Assembly: GCA_002392945.1 (NCBI GenBank)
Contig: DGHZ01000045.1
Location: 1 to 16,814, forward strand
Source: Caryophanales bacterium UBA3835
GTDB lineage: Bacteria > Bacillota_I > Bacilli_A > RFN20 > CAG-826
Direction of reading: 5' to 3'
DNA length: 16,814 nucleotides
The position numbers and the translations under genes were made by a program. The notes under the pieces are model-generated. The model was given only the letters and a program-made list of their open reading frames with translations. It did not search any database and was not told the DNA's origin. Shown here piece by piece: positions 1 through 7,786 of the stretch. Each line of letters begins with the position of its first letter. The first letter of the stretch is position 1.

Positions 1-1151
1 CCATCTAAATAACGTTTCGCGCTTCCAAGGCTATCAACAGATTTAGATAACTCGTTAATGCGATCATTTTCTAATTCACTAACTAAATAAAATTCTTTAA
101 TTTCAGGAAGGACCGCACAAATTCTTAAAAAGAGCTTTTCTACATCATTAACCTGGTTATAAATGCGTGAGTAGTTACCATTAAAATATTCTCTAGCAGA
201 GATTTCTTCATCTAATAATTTTCCATATTCGTCAATTTCAGTTAAGATGATGTCACATTGAGTTTTAATACCACCACATTGAAGGTTAATAATTTTCTTA
301 GTTAATTCCGATAACTTCTTTTTCCATTCATCAATGTGAACTTTGAAAGATAAATGATATAGAGGCACACCTTCTTTTTCGGTATCTTTATATTTGTTTT
401 GAAGTTCCACTAATCTTTCTGGGATAACAGTTTTTACTGTTCTACAAAGTGTTGATAAATCGATTAGGACATGTCCTAAAGCATTTAAGACCTCTTCTAA
501 AGAATCAATCTCACCTTGGATTTCTTCATATTCTGCCCCTTCAAGCATGTCATCAAACTTAGAAAATTTATAGTCAATCTTATCAAACATTTTATTAAAT
601 GTTGTGGCAACTAGTTCTAAATCATCAGACTCTGAATAATATGTTTGTTTAACGTGGCGATAGACTTCTTTTAAGTGATCGATGCTACGTCTACAATCTT
701 CTTCAAGTTTAATCACTTCATATAAATCGTGATCTAAGGATTTAACACTTTCACTTAAAGTATCTATTGCTTTTTTAGCTTCGCTAATAACGGATTTAAT
801 ATTTTTATACTGCTTAGCTTTAATTAAGGCTGAGAGCTGTTTAAGAATGGAGTCTGCGTATTTATCTTCGATATCATAAATATTTCTAAATCTTCTTTGG
901 AAATATTCGTATTTATCTAAATATAGGAGATTGGTTCTAGAAATAATTTCTAGTCTATGGATGTATTGGCTGTCTTGTCCGATAAGCAAAGAATCATAAT
1001 ATGAAAATTGCTTTTCAAGATTGCGTACTTGCTTTCTACAGTTAAATCTGAAATAGACAAATAAGTAAAATAAAATACCGCCACCAATTGCGACAACTAA
1101 GATGGCGACAATTAAAGCGACAAGTGCACCAGTAGCAATACCAACAACCAT
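1..1151 (-). CDS. ezrA: EzrA-like septation ring formation regulator (partial, C-terminus beyond window)
   Basis: The reading frame runs open from an ATG at 1151 to the window edge, giving 383 codons. It begins with one hydrophobic segment (about residues 3-32), then a basic patch, then a long charged helical region rich in Glu, Lys and Leu typical of coiled coil. This is the EzrA layout: a short outside end, one membrane anchor and a cytoplasmic spectrin-like rod. EzrA in Bacilli acts on FtsZ ring placement and links division with wall synthesis. Family members are about 560-570 residues, so roughly a third is missing. A strong ribosome site (AAGGAGGG) sits just before the ATG. Proximity to rpsD and tyrS matches Bacillus gene order and supports the call. 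Sequence similarity is judged by eye and is low across this family; a different membrane-anchored coiled-coil protein is possible. Confidence 0.72.
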   Translation of the reverse strand, partial: MVVGIATGALVALIVAILVVAIGGGILFYLFVYFRFNCRKQVRNLEKQFSYYDSLLIGQDSQYIHRLEIISRTNLLYLDKYEYFQRRFRNIYDIEDKYADSILKQLSALIKAKQYKNIKSVISEAKKAIDTLSESVKSLDHDLYEVIKLEEDCRRSIDHLKEVYRHVKQTYYSESDDLELVATTFNKMFDKIDYKFSKFDDMLEGAEYEEIQGEIDSLEEVLNALGHVLIDLSTLCRTVKTVIPERLVELQNKYKDTEKEGVPLYHLSFKVHIDEWKKKLSELTKKIINLQCGGIKTQCDIILTEIDEYGKLLDEEISAREYFNGNYSRIYNQVNDVEKLFLRICAVLPEIKEFYLVSELENDRINELSKSVDSLGSAKRYLD

Positions 1152-1284
1152 AGATATCCCTCCTTAATCAAAGATTAATTACATATATTCTATAAGAAAA
1201 TGTCCAAAGAAGGAAAAAATAATTTTAATATTTTTTTATATCCGAGAATTTAAAGAAAGAAAAAATACAATGATAATTATGGCG

Positions 1285-1299
1285 TAGTAGGTTATATTC
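1285..1299. repeat. 15-mer TAGTAGGTTATATTC, copy 1 (upstream of ezrA and rpsD)
   Basis: This 15-base word occurs identically at 14008-14022. Both copies lie in a gap between divergent genes, 134 bp upstream of the ezrA start here and 118 bp upstream of the glgC start there. On the minus strand it reads GAATATAACCTACTA. It overlaps no recognisable promoter with confidence. A shared regulator site is an inference; chance in AT-rich DNA is not excluded. Confidence 0.4.
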
Positions 1300-1376
1300 A
1301 TAAAGTAAAAATCTGCTAATTTATATAGTAAAAAATAACGCCATTTCCTTAAAAACTTAAAAATTGAATTTTTATG

Positions 1377-1405
1377 TTGATAACTTTAGACAAATACTAT
1401 ATATT
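1377..1405 (+). promoter_or_regulatory. rpsD promoter (sigma-A type)
   Basis: TTGATA at 1377-1382 and TATATT at 1400-1405 are separated by 17 bases, a good match to the vegetative promoter. Transcription would start near 1411-1413, leaving a leader of about 150 nt that contains the S4-type structure. The rest of the 414-bp gap between ezrA and rpsD (1152-1376) holds the ezrA ribosome site and the 15-mer at 1285. I see no gene in it. Confidence 0.65.
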
Positions 1406-1410
1406 ATTCA

Positions 1411-1550
1411 CTGCATGTAATGCAGCACATTAATACTGCTTGACTGATGTTTGATATTCAAACAAAGTAACCAAAGCTATGCGGTGAAATGCCAGTTCAA
1501 ACACCCGGAGCAAGGAATTAATGCCTCAATTTATTTGCAAATAATAAAGA
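1411..1550 (+). promoter_or_regulatory. Ribosomal protein S4 autoregulatory leader of rpsD
   Basis: The leader starts with a perfect hairpin (CTGCAT/ATGCAG, 1411-1425). A second hairpin follows (TGTTTGA/TCAAACA, 1448-1464), then a core at about 1468-1528 containing AACCAAAGCTATGCGGTGAA and CACCCGGAGCAAGGAATTAA. From memory this core matches the S4-binding leader of Firmicutes rpsD genes, where free S4 binds the mRNA at a site resembling its 16S rRNA site and lowers its own expression. GGTG (1483-1486) can pair with CACC (1502-1505). A 14-bp palindrome (TTATTTGCAAATAA, 1531-1544) lies directly before the ribosome site (AAGGAAGGA at 1551). The location in front of rpsD makes the assignment likely; the folded structure was not computed. 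Confidence 0.75.
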
Positions 1551-1565
1551 AAGGAAGGAAGTCAC

Positions 1566-2171
1566 ATGAGATACACTGGATCAGACTGGAAACAAAGTCG
1601 TAGATTAGGATTCTCCACTCTTGAAACTGGTAAAGAACTCCAAAAAAGACCTTATGGTCCTGGACAACACGGTGCTTCAAGAAAGAAGAAACCATCTGAA
1701 TACGGCAAACAATTAGTCGAAAAACAAAAGTTAAGACAGATGTATGGTGTTAATGAAAGACAATTCCGTAGATTATTCATGCTCGCACTTAAGAGCAAAG
1801 AAGTTACCGGTTTTGCCTTCATGAAACTCTTAGAATCTAGATTAGACAACCTCGTCTATCGTATGGGATTTGCCCGTACAAGAAGAGGCGCTAGACAACT
1901 CGTGAATCATGGCCACATTGAAGTGAATGGCAAGAAAGTTGATGTCCCAAGCTATTTATGTTCCTTAAATGACGTTATTGCTCTTAGAGAAAACGCCAAA
2001 GACATGAAAGTAGTTAAAGAATCACTTGCTAGTATCGCAACTAAAGTTGGCTGGGTGGAAGTTGATGAAGAAAAACTCTCTGGTAAATACATTCGTGAAC
2101 CAGAAAGAAGCGAATTAACTCAACAAATCACCGAATCACAAATCGTTGAATACTACAACCGTAAGCTCTAA
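1566..2171 (+). CDS. rpsD: 30S ribosomal protein S4
   Basis: This is the S4 protein, a primary 16S rRNA binder that nucleates small-subunit assembly and helps set decoding accuracy. The 201 residues match the usual length of about 200. Hallmarks include TGKELQKRPYGPGQHG (residues 22-37), SEYGKQLVEKQKLR, YGVNERQFRRLF and the S4 RNA-binding domain around ESRLDNLVYRMGFARTRRGA. No N-terminal zinc cysteines are present, so this is the zinc-free form. The start is fixed by AAGGAAGGAAG at 1551-1561. It has its own promoter, an S4-type leader and a terminator, so it appears to be a single-gene transcript controlled by its own product. Confidence 0.98.
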   Translation: MRYTGSDWKQSRRLGFSTLETGKELQKRPYGPGQHGASRKKKPSEYGKQLVEKQKLRQMYGVNERQFRRLFMLALKSKEVTGFAFMKLLESRLDNLVYRMGFARTRRGARQLVNHGHIEVNGKKVDVPSYLCSLNDVIALRENAKDMKVVKESLASIATKVGWVEVDEEKLSGKYIREPERSELTQQITESQIVEYYNRKL

Positions 2172-2190
2172 TCTAAAAAACTTACTTACA

Positions 2191-2220
2191 AAGACTCGTC
2201 ACTAGGCGAGTCTTTTTTTA
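2191..2220 (+). terminator. rpsD intrinsic terminator
   Basis: AAGACTCG (2191-2198) pairs with CGAGTCTT (2207-2214). It is extended by two further pairs (one G-T wobble) around an ACTA loop, and a run of seven T follows. It separates rpsD from the tyrS promoter. Confidence 0.9.
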
Positions 2221-2248
2221 TACATATCACAAAATATTATGTTATAAT
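2219..2248 (+). promoter_or_regulatory. tyrS promoter, extended -10 type
   Basis: TATAAT at 2243-2248 is preceded by TG one base upstream (TGTTATAAT), an extended -10. A weak -35 (TATACA, 2219-2224) lies 18 bases away. Transcription would start near 2255, only about 20 nt before the tyrS ATG. There is therefore no room for a T-box riboswitch. Confidence 0.6.
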
Positions 2249-2274
2249 TCTACTAAGTAGATTGGAGCATAATT

Positions 2275-3471
2275 ATGGGCATATATGAAGAGTTACAAGC
2301 GCGTGGATTAATCGCACAAGTTACTGATGAGCAAGAGATTAGAGAACTTCTTAATAAAGGAGAAGCAAAATTTTATATTGGCTTTGACCCAACCGCTGAT
2401 TCTTTACATGTCGGACATTTTATGGCCTTATGCTTAATGAAAAGACTCCAAGAAGCTGGTAATACTCCAATCGTATTAGTAGGCGGAGGAACTGGTCACA
2501 TTGGTGATCCATCTGGCAGAAGTGATTTAAGACAAATGATGTCTAAAGAAACAATCGACCATAATGTTGAATGTTTTAAAAAACAAATGTCTAGATTCAT
2601 CGACTTTAATAACGCTTTAGTTGTTAATAACGCTGACTGGTTACTTAAACTCAACTATGTTGAACTCCTTAGAGATGTTGGTCCACACTTCTCAGTTAAT
2701 AATATGTTAAGAGCGGAATGCTACAAGCAAAGAATGGAAAGAGGACTATCTTTCTTAGAATTTAACTACATGATTATGCAAGCTTATGACTTCTACTACT
2801 TACATGAACATTATGGCTGTAATATGCAGTTTGGCGGAGATGACCAATGGTCCAATATGCTTGCAGGTACTGAATTAATCAGAAAGAAAACCGGAAAAGA
2901 CGCTTACGCGATGACTATCACTCTCCTTCTTAATAGCGAAGGTAAGAAGATGGGCAAGACCGCTTCAGGAGCAGTCTGGCTTGATCCAAATAAAACCACT
3001 CCTTTTGAATTCTTCCAATACTGGAGAAATGTTGAAGACGCTGATGTGATGAAATGTTTCAAGCTTTTAACATTTGTACCTTTAGATAAAATTAACGAAA
3101 TGGAAAAATGGGATAATTCTCGTATTAACGAGAAAAAAGAAATTCTTGCCTATGAACTCACTAAATTAGTGCACGGTGAAGAAGAGGCTAATAAATCCTT
3201 ACAAGCTGCAAAAAACTTATTTGCAGGATTAGGCGATGATTCCACTATGCCGAGCGTTGAATTAGATCTTGAAGACGAAGTTAATCTACTTGATTTATTA
3301 GTCAAAGCAGAACTCGCTACTAGTAAAAGTGAAGCTCGTAGATTAGTAGAACAGGGCGGCATCTCAATAGACGGAGAAAAGAAAACTAATCCTAATGAGA
3401 TGATTAAAATTGCTGAATCAATCAAAATCAAAAAAGGAAAGAAAATCTTCCTTAAAGTGATAAAAAAATAA
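2275..3471 (+). CDS. tyrS: Tyrosyl-tRNA synthetase
   Basis: A cytoplasmic class I synthetase that activates tyrosine with ATP and charges tRNA-Tyr. Visible signatures are HVGH at residues 45-48 (HIGH motif), GGDDQWSN at about 187-194 in the tyrosine pocket, and KMGKT at 225-229 (KMSKS loop, typically KFGKT in TyrRS). A C-terminal S4-like tRNA-binding domain occupies about 335-398, with SEARRLVEQGGISIDG. At 398 residues it is slightly shorter than the B. subtilis type. The start is set by GGAG at 2264-2267. It is the only gene between the rpsD terminator and its own terminator. No T-box leader is visible, unlike tyrS in many Firmicutes. Confidence 0.97.
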   Translation: MGIYEELQARGLIAQVTDEQEIRELLNKGEAKFYIGFDPTADSLHVGHFMALCLMKRLQEAGNTPIVLVGGGTGHIGDPSGRSDLRQMMSKETIDHNVECFKKQMSRFIDFNNALVVNNADWLLKLNYVELLRDVGPHFSVNNMLRAECYKQRMERGLSFLEFNYMIMQAYDFYYLHEHYGCNMQFGGDDQWSNMLAGTELIRKKTGKDAYAMTITLLLNSEGKKMGKTASGAVWLDPNKTTPFEFFQYWRNVEDADVMKCFKLLTFVPLDKINEMEKWDNSRINEKKEILAYELTKLVHGEEEANKSLQAAKNLFAGLGDDSTMPSVELDLEDEVNLLDLLVKAELATSKSEARRLVEQGGISIDGEKKTNPNEMIKIAESIKIKKGKKIFLKVIKK

Positions 3472-3487
3472 GACCCTTAGGGTCTTT
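3470..3487. terminator. Bidirectional terminator between tyrS and pncB
   Basis: AAGACCC (3470-3476) pairs perfectly with GGGTCTT (3480-3486) around a TTA loop, starting on the tyrS stop codon. T-rich sequence follows on the plus strand (TTTATTTTTAA). On the minus strand the upstream A-run reads as ATTTTTTTA. It can therefore end both tyrS and the minus-strand operon whose last gene, pncB, stops at 3492. Confidence 0.85.
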
Positions 3488-3491
3488 ATTT

Positions 3492-4589
3492 TTAATAAAT
3501 TGGATATTTAACTTTTTTTAGTCTAGTAGATGGATAATTTGCTCTACCTTCTTTAGCCTGAGGTTTGCCGTCTAACATTACTAAGTCTCCAGTAAAGCCA
3601 CATGTCATATTATTAACAAAATAGGTACCTACTCCATATAAATCGACTGGGACACCAAGAGCTTTCCACTCTTTAATTTTTTCTGGACCAAAAGAAGAAG
3701 AAACAATGATTTTAACATAGTTAAATCCTTCTTTATCTAGCGCTTCTCTAAGAGCAAACACTAATTCTTTACATACACCATGAGGATCAAATCCTGATGT
3801 ATCTTTATCATCAAAATAATGGTCTATTAAAGATTTAGAAGTATCAATTCTCACTCCATTTAAATCTTCTTTTAATGCGCGCGCTAAAATTAAAGAATCT
3901 TTAACTACATTATTGTTATAGTCAATTAAGGCAGTTACTTTCTCATTCGGGAATGTCTTATGATAGATTTGCGCAGCTTTAACAACATCTCCACCACATA
4001 CTTGAATTAGAGCATGTGGCATGGTGCCCATGCCTTTTCCTCCCCACCACGCTCCTTGAGCATCAGTAGAAACTCTATTAATTCCTGCTACATAAGTGGC
4101 ATAGCCATCACCTACTTGAGTGTGATAATCATCTTGTCGATCAGCCATAGAAAATACAGGAGTGTCTCCCGCAACTCTAAGCACTTCTCTAACATTAGTA
4201 GCAACACTACTTCTTCTAGCTAAAATGCCATCAATAACACTTTCTAAAAAACCAAAGTTTTCATATTTACCAGTCACTTTAAGTACTGGTTCCATATTAT
4301 TAATGATATCTCCATCATTAAGAGCTTCGATTTCTAGCTCTTCTGGGTGAATGGCGAAAGTATGAATAATAGCGATTGCTTCATCAACCCCGCAAAGCAT
4401 CGAGTCATCTCTTCTTTGAAACCACTGCATCGTGACTTTATGTCCTGGAACGTTTTCTTTAACAATACGATTACTTTTTAAAAAGTAATTAGCTGCGTAA
4501 AACCCTTCGCCAAGTTCTTTTTCAAACTTAAATGTTTTGTTTGTTAGTCTAGAGATTTTACCTTGTTTTTTTAATTCAACTTCTAACAT
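3492..4589 (-). CDS. pncB: Nicotinate phosphoribosyltransferase
   Basis: Catalyses the entry step of NAD salvage from nicotinate: nicotinate plus PRPP gives nicotinate mononucleotide, coupled to ATP hydrolysis in this family. The 365-residue protein is the short bacterial type. Recognisable parts are the N-terminal substrate region with Phe-Gln-Arg-Arg (57-60), ARRSSVATNVREVL (about 124-137), and GKGMGTMPHAL with His192 at the usual phosphorylated-histidine position. DYNNN (223-227), VRIDTSKSL and the phosphate-binding SSSFGPEKI (297-305) and GVGT (319-322) follow. It is the last gene of the minus-strand chain. Its ATG directly abuts the stop of the YtpR-like gene, and a strong GGAGGT ribosome site lies within that gene's end. 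Quinolinate phosphoribosyltransferase is a related fold but lacks this motif set. Confidence 0.92.
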   Translation of the reverse strand: MLEVELKKQGKISRLTNKTFKFEKELGEGFYAANYFLKSNRIVKENVPGHKVTMQWFQRRDDSMLCGVDEAIAIIHTFAIHPEELEIEALNDGDIINNMEPVLKVTGKYENFGFLESVIDGILARRSSVATNVREVLRVAGDTPVFSMADRQDDYHTQVGDGYATYVAGINRVSTDAQGAWWGGKGMGTMPHALIQVCGGDVVKAAQIYHKTFPNEKVTALIDYNNNVVKDSLILARALKEDLNGVRIDTSKSLIDHYFDDKDTSGFDPHGVCKELVFALREALDKEGFNYVKIIVSSSFGPEKIKEWKALGVPVDLYGVGTYFVNNMTCGFTGDLVMLDGKPQAKEGRANYPSTRLKKVKYPIY

Positions 4590-5069
4590 TTATTTGACCT
4601 CCGAGAGAAAGAAATCCATATTCTCTTTAATGTTTTCATCTATTTCAAATAATCTTTTATCGTTTTCATCTTTAATATATAAATCGTAATAAGAACAATA
4701 TTGACCCTTAGAGATTTTATAATCTCTCATAAAAGTTCCTAGTTCACAAAACACCATCATTTTATCTTCACATTTTTTAGTGATATAGCCTGAACCGTGT
4801 TTATAATCTAACTTTTCTAAATCAAAACGTTCTAAGACTGTATTAATCACATCAATTAAAGGATTAGCAGGAAGATAAATAATTCCGCTATATTTGATCT
4901 TTGCATATTTAATGAAATTTTTAATCCTATAACCAACTCTTTTATCTTCATGATATAAAATATCAACTTCCCCTAATTCCACACTTCTAGTAGGCTTAGA
5001 TTCACTAAAAAGCACCAAAAGGGTGTTATCTAATTCGTGGTTGTTATATATACCGTAATTGTTAATCAT
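4590..5069 (-). CDS. YtpR-like protein: DUF4479-type N-domain plus shortened tRNA-binding-like OB region
   Basis: The product has 159 residues, no signal peptide and no membrane segment. The layout resembles B. subtilis YtpR, a ~200-residue protein of unsettled function related to the N-terminal part of the phenylalanyl-tRNA synthetase beta chain. Points in common by eye are a start with a short Tyr/Asn stretch then DNTLLVLF, a GEVDILY strand, GYRIKNF (compare GFNIFN), INTVLERF, and GYITKKCEDKMMVFCELG (about 93-110) where YtpR has GYV...ADKLSVCKV. The tRNA-binding half is about 40 residues shorter and lacks the usual Cys-Gly-Ala-Pro-Asn stretch, so RNA binding may be weakened or lost. The ATG overlaps the trmB stop (ATGA) and its own stop abuts pncB. 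In Bacillus, ytpR lies near trmB, which supports the call. The homology is remote and unverified. Confidence 0.55.
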   Translation of the reverse strand: MINNYGIYNNHELDNTLLVLFSESKPTRSVELGEVDILYHEDKRVGYRIKNFIKYAKIKYSGIIYLPANPLIDVINTVLERFDLEKLDYKHGSGYITKKCEDKMMVFCELGTFMRDYKISKGQYCSYYDLYIKDENDKRLFEIDENIKENMDFFLSEVK

Positions 5070-5671
5070 AATCCTAATATCACTCTTTTAATGGTTATTC
5101 CTTTATTAACAGCCTTAGTTTGATATTCAGTAATAGCGTCATCTACGTCACTACCATCATAATCAAAAGTTGAATTAATAACTTTAAAACCCGCTTCATT
5201 GAACATTTCAATTGAATAATTAAATAAATCAATATCATCTGTTTTAAAAACTAAATTGCCTCTAGGCTTTAAAATACGCTTATATTCTTCTAAAAAGGAA
5301 TCGCTAGTTAATCTTCTTTTAGAGTGTCTTTTCTTTGGCCAAGGATCAGAGAAATTAAGATAAATCTTATTTACTGAATGATCTTTTAATAAACGAATTA
5401 CTTCCGCTCCATCTTTAAAAAGGAATTTCACATTCTTAAGTTCTTTTTCGACAATCTTTTTTAACGTTATCCCAGCACATGTCACATTTTTTTCAATGCC
5501 TAAAAATAATCTATCAGGATATTTCTCTGACATTTGAATGATAAAGTCACCTTTACCACTACCGATTTCCAAATAGAAATCATCTAGTGAAGAAATCTCT
5601 TCATCAGTTAAAGAATATTCTAAGTGTTCTTCGATATATGGTTTGGTCCATGCTTTAAATTTTGTGCGCAT
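5066..5671 (-). CDS. trmB: tRNA (guanine-N7)-methyltransferase
   Basis: Uses S-adenosylmethionine to methylate G46 in the variable loop of tRNAs. The 201-residue protein carries the SAM-binding loop EIGSGKG (35-41), acidic Glu60 and Asp88 at ribose- and adenine-binding positions, the family signature DPWPKKRH (109-116) and TEYQTK (181-186). This is the full TrmB set at the usual length. The start codon abuts the pepV stop (TAA then ATG with no gap), so it is probably coupled to pepV translation; only a weak purine stretch is present as ribosome site. The final TGA overlaps the next ATG, showing that TGA is a stop in this organism. Confidence 0.96.
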   Translation of the reverse strand: MRTKFKAWTKPYIEEHLEYSLTDEEISSLDDFYLEIGSGKGDFIIQMSEKYPDRLFLGIEKNVTCAGITLKKIVEKELKNVKFLFKDGAEVIRLLKDHSVNKIYLNFSDPWPKKRHSKRRLTSDSFLEEYKRILKPRGNLVFKTDDIDLFNYSIEMFNEAGFKVINSTFDYDGSDVDDAITEYQTKAVNKGITIKRVILGL

Positions 5672-7048
5672 TTATTTCTTTAAAATTTCTCCGAGTTCAT
5701 ATATTGCTCGAGCATATATACTCATAGCTTTAAATAAATCATCTTTTTTACTCATTTCTCCTGGAGAATGCATTAAACTATCAAATCCAGGGAATTGCAT
5801 TCCAAAGGCTACTACATTATCCGCACATTTTGCATATGTTCCCCCGCCGATAGCAAGTGGTTTACTACGTAAATCTCCAGTCTCATCTTGATAAGCCTTT
5901 AACAAGGTCTTAATAAGCACACTATCTTGTGGGAAAAATAATAATGGACTAGTGCCTTCAAAATTTACTTCAAAGCCTTTATTGGCCTCTTTAATAGCGG
6001 CCACTAATTCTTTATAGTCACAGCTATTGATATAACGGAAGTTTACAGTTAATTCTAAAACTCCGTCTTTATAAGAAATTAAGCCAACATTAGATGAGTT
6101 GGTACCCATTTCTTTATTAGAAGCAAAGCAGTCATAACCTTTTCCGTCTAATGGTTCATACATTTTCACTAATCTATTTAGAACTTCATTTTTAGAAAAA
6201 TCAGCGATAGATTTAAGGGCCATCATGCCAGCATTAACTCCCTTTTCTGGAGTTGAGCCATGAGCAGCCTTACCAATAAATGTCACCGTGGTCACATCAT
6301 CTTTAGTAACGATTGCCGCTTCAGTTCGATGATAATGTTCCATAATGTATTTTAAGAAATTTAAATCAATATCATGTTTAAGTTCACATCTATCAATTAC
6401 AGCATTACTAGCGGTGCCACCTTTAATAGAGATTAATCCAGGAATATCTACTTTCGCTTTAACAGAAAAATTAATAATACCTTTCTCAGCATAAATTAAA
6501 GGGAAATCACTATCTGGGGAGAATCCTAAAGTAGGTTGCTTCTTTTTAAGAACATCAAAATAGTGATGCATACATAAAGAACCACTTTCTTCATTTCCTC
6601 CAACTAAAAATCTAATCTCATACCCCCCAAGTAGACCTTCATCTCTTAAGGCTTTTAATGCATAATATGTCGCTAACAAAGGCCCTTTATCATCAGATAC
6701 ACCTCTACCATAAAGGATACCTTTTTTCTCTACCATCTTAAATGGAGGTTCATTCCATCCGTCTCCAGCTGGAACAACATCCGCATGAGCCATGATGGTT
6801 AAATTCTTATTTCCTCTTCCATAGATAATTTCTACGACTTTATTGTCATAATTTGTGACTTCAAAACCGTCTTTTCTAGCCAGGTTAGTGACGTAATTTA
6901 ACGCATCAGAAACACCAGCTCCAAATGGGTTTGTCTCATTAACAGTAACCGGATCATAACTAGAATCAATAGCGACGAATTCTTCTAATGATTTTAGTAA
7001 TGGTTTTTGATATTTAGCTGTGAGCTTATCGTACGACGTTTTTTTCAT
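5672..7048 (-). CDS. pepV: Dipeptidase PepV (M20 metallopeptidase)
   Basis: A cytoplasmic two-zinc peptidase of the PepV/Xaa-His dipeptidase group, which cleaves dipeptides after uptake. Metal and catalytic positions are visible: His88 and Asp90 in MAHADVVP, Asp119 in GVSDDKG, Glu153-Glu154 in GGNEESGS, Asp179 in SPDSDFP, and a final His427 in MHSPGE. The 458 residues fit the family (about 460-470). The ATG overlaps the coaX TGA by 4 bp and has a GAGGAAAG ribosome site inside coaX. A lid/dimer domain of the M20 type occupies roughly 190-380. Substrate range cannot be told from sequence. Confidence 0.93.
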   Translation of the reverse strand: MKKTSYDKLTAKYQKPLLKSLEEFVAIDSSYDPVTVNETNPFGAGVSDALNYVTNLARKDGFEVTNYDNKVVEIIYGRGNKNLTIMAHADVVPAGDGWNEPPFKMVEKKGILYGRGVSDDKGPLLATYYALKALRDEGLLGGYEIRFLVGGNEESGSLCMHHYFDVLKKKQPTLGFSPDSDFPLIYAEKGIINFSVKAKVDIPGLISIKGGTASNAVIDRCELKHDIDLNFLKYIMEHYHRTEAAIVTKDDVTTVTFIGKAAHGSTPEKGVNAGMMALKSIADFSKNEVLNRLVKMYEPLDGKGYDCFASNKEMGTNSSNVGLISYKDGVLELTVNFRYINSCDYKELVAAIKEANKGFEVNFEGTSPLLFFPQDSVLIKTLLKAYQDETGDLRSKPLAIGGGTYAKCADNVVAFGMQFPGFDSLMHSPGEMSKKDDLFKAMSIYARAIYELGEILKK

Positions 7049-7785
7049 AATTCTTTCCTCTTTTTGACGTAAATAGAGATTCCCTCTAAACAGAGATTCT
7101 CATCATAAATATATGGGGCTTTGATATCTTTTAAAATCTTGATGGCGTTACCACCGGTAAAGATATGTAAGCACTTATATCCAATTTCTTTTTCGTATCT
7201 TTCTAATAGACCATTAATCATTTCGACATGTCCATAATATACACTGCTATTAATAACATCGATTGTATTTCTAGATTCAGATAGCTTCTTTACTTCATCC
7301 AAGTCAGTATTTGGAAGAAGTTCAGTTGCCTCATTTAAGATACGCTTACTAATTCCCATTCCTGGGAGAATAACGCAGCTACTAAAGACATTATCTTTTG
7401 TCACTAATAAAATTTTAGTAGCGGTTCCCATATCCACAATTAACATTGGGGAATGATATTTATTAACTGCTCCTAGTAAATCACAATATAAATCTAAACC
7501 AAGTTCATTTTTATTATCGATTTCAATTTTTAAATTATCAAAATCAACGACACTAACTGCTTTGATGTTTAAATTATATTTTGAAGCAAAATATTTGCTT
7601 AATAAATCTGTGACTTTAGGAGCAACACTACTAACATAAATATCTTCAATATTATCATTAGATAATAAAGCATCTAATTTATCTTTATTAAGTTCGTTAT
7701 TAAAACATCTATCTAGATAATAAAATTCATCATCTAAATAGCCAAACTTAGTAGCGGTATTTCCAATATCAATTAATAGTTTCAT
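7045..7785 (-). CDS. coaX: Type III pantothenate kinase
   Basis: Phosphorylates pantothenate, the first step of CoA synthesis. The 246-residue protein has the ASKHA-fold motifs DIGNT (6-10) for ATP phosphate, Asp98 as expected catalytic base in ELGLDLYCD, VDMGTAT (117-123), and VILPGMGISKRILNEATELLP followed by TGGNA. In the usual family motif (ExGxDR) the residue after Asp98 is Arg; here it is Leu. I chose the ATG at 7785, one base after the leuS stop, because it places DIGNT at the family-standard position. A TTG at 7827 would add 14 unsupported residues and overlap leuS by 41 bp. There is no clear ribosome site, so translation probably depends on coupling to leuS. Confidence 0.93.
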   Translation of the reverse strand: MKLLIDIGNTATKFGYLDDEFYYLDRCFNNELNKDKLDALLSNDNIEDIYVSSVAPKVTDLLSKYFASKYNLNIKAVSVVDFDNLKIEIDNKNELGLDLYCDLLGAVNKYHSPMLIVDMGTATKILLVTKDNVFSSCVILPGMGISKRILNEATELLPNTDLDEVKKLSESRNTIDVINSSVYYGHVEMINGLLERYEKEIGYKCLHIFTGGNAIKILKDIKAPYIYDENLCLEGISIYVKKRKEL

Positions 7786-7786
7786 T

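Noticed and set aside
1652..1849. Open frame on the minus strand inside rpsD
   Set aside because: Fully antisense to the well-conserved S4 gene, with no ribosome site and no recognisable protein.
3150..3431. Open frame on the minus strand inside tyrS
   Set aside because: Antisense to the conserved S4-like domain of tyrS; low-complexity Ser/Leu product typical of a shadow frame.
5066..5069. Possible TGA-as-tryptophan code
   Set aside because: TGA ends trmB and coaX in ATGA overlaps with conserved next genes, and Trp positions in conserved motifs are TGG.
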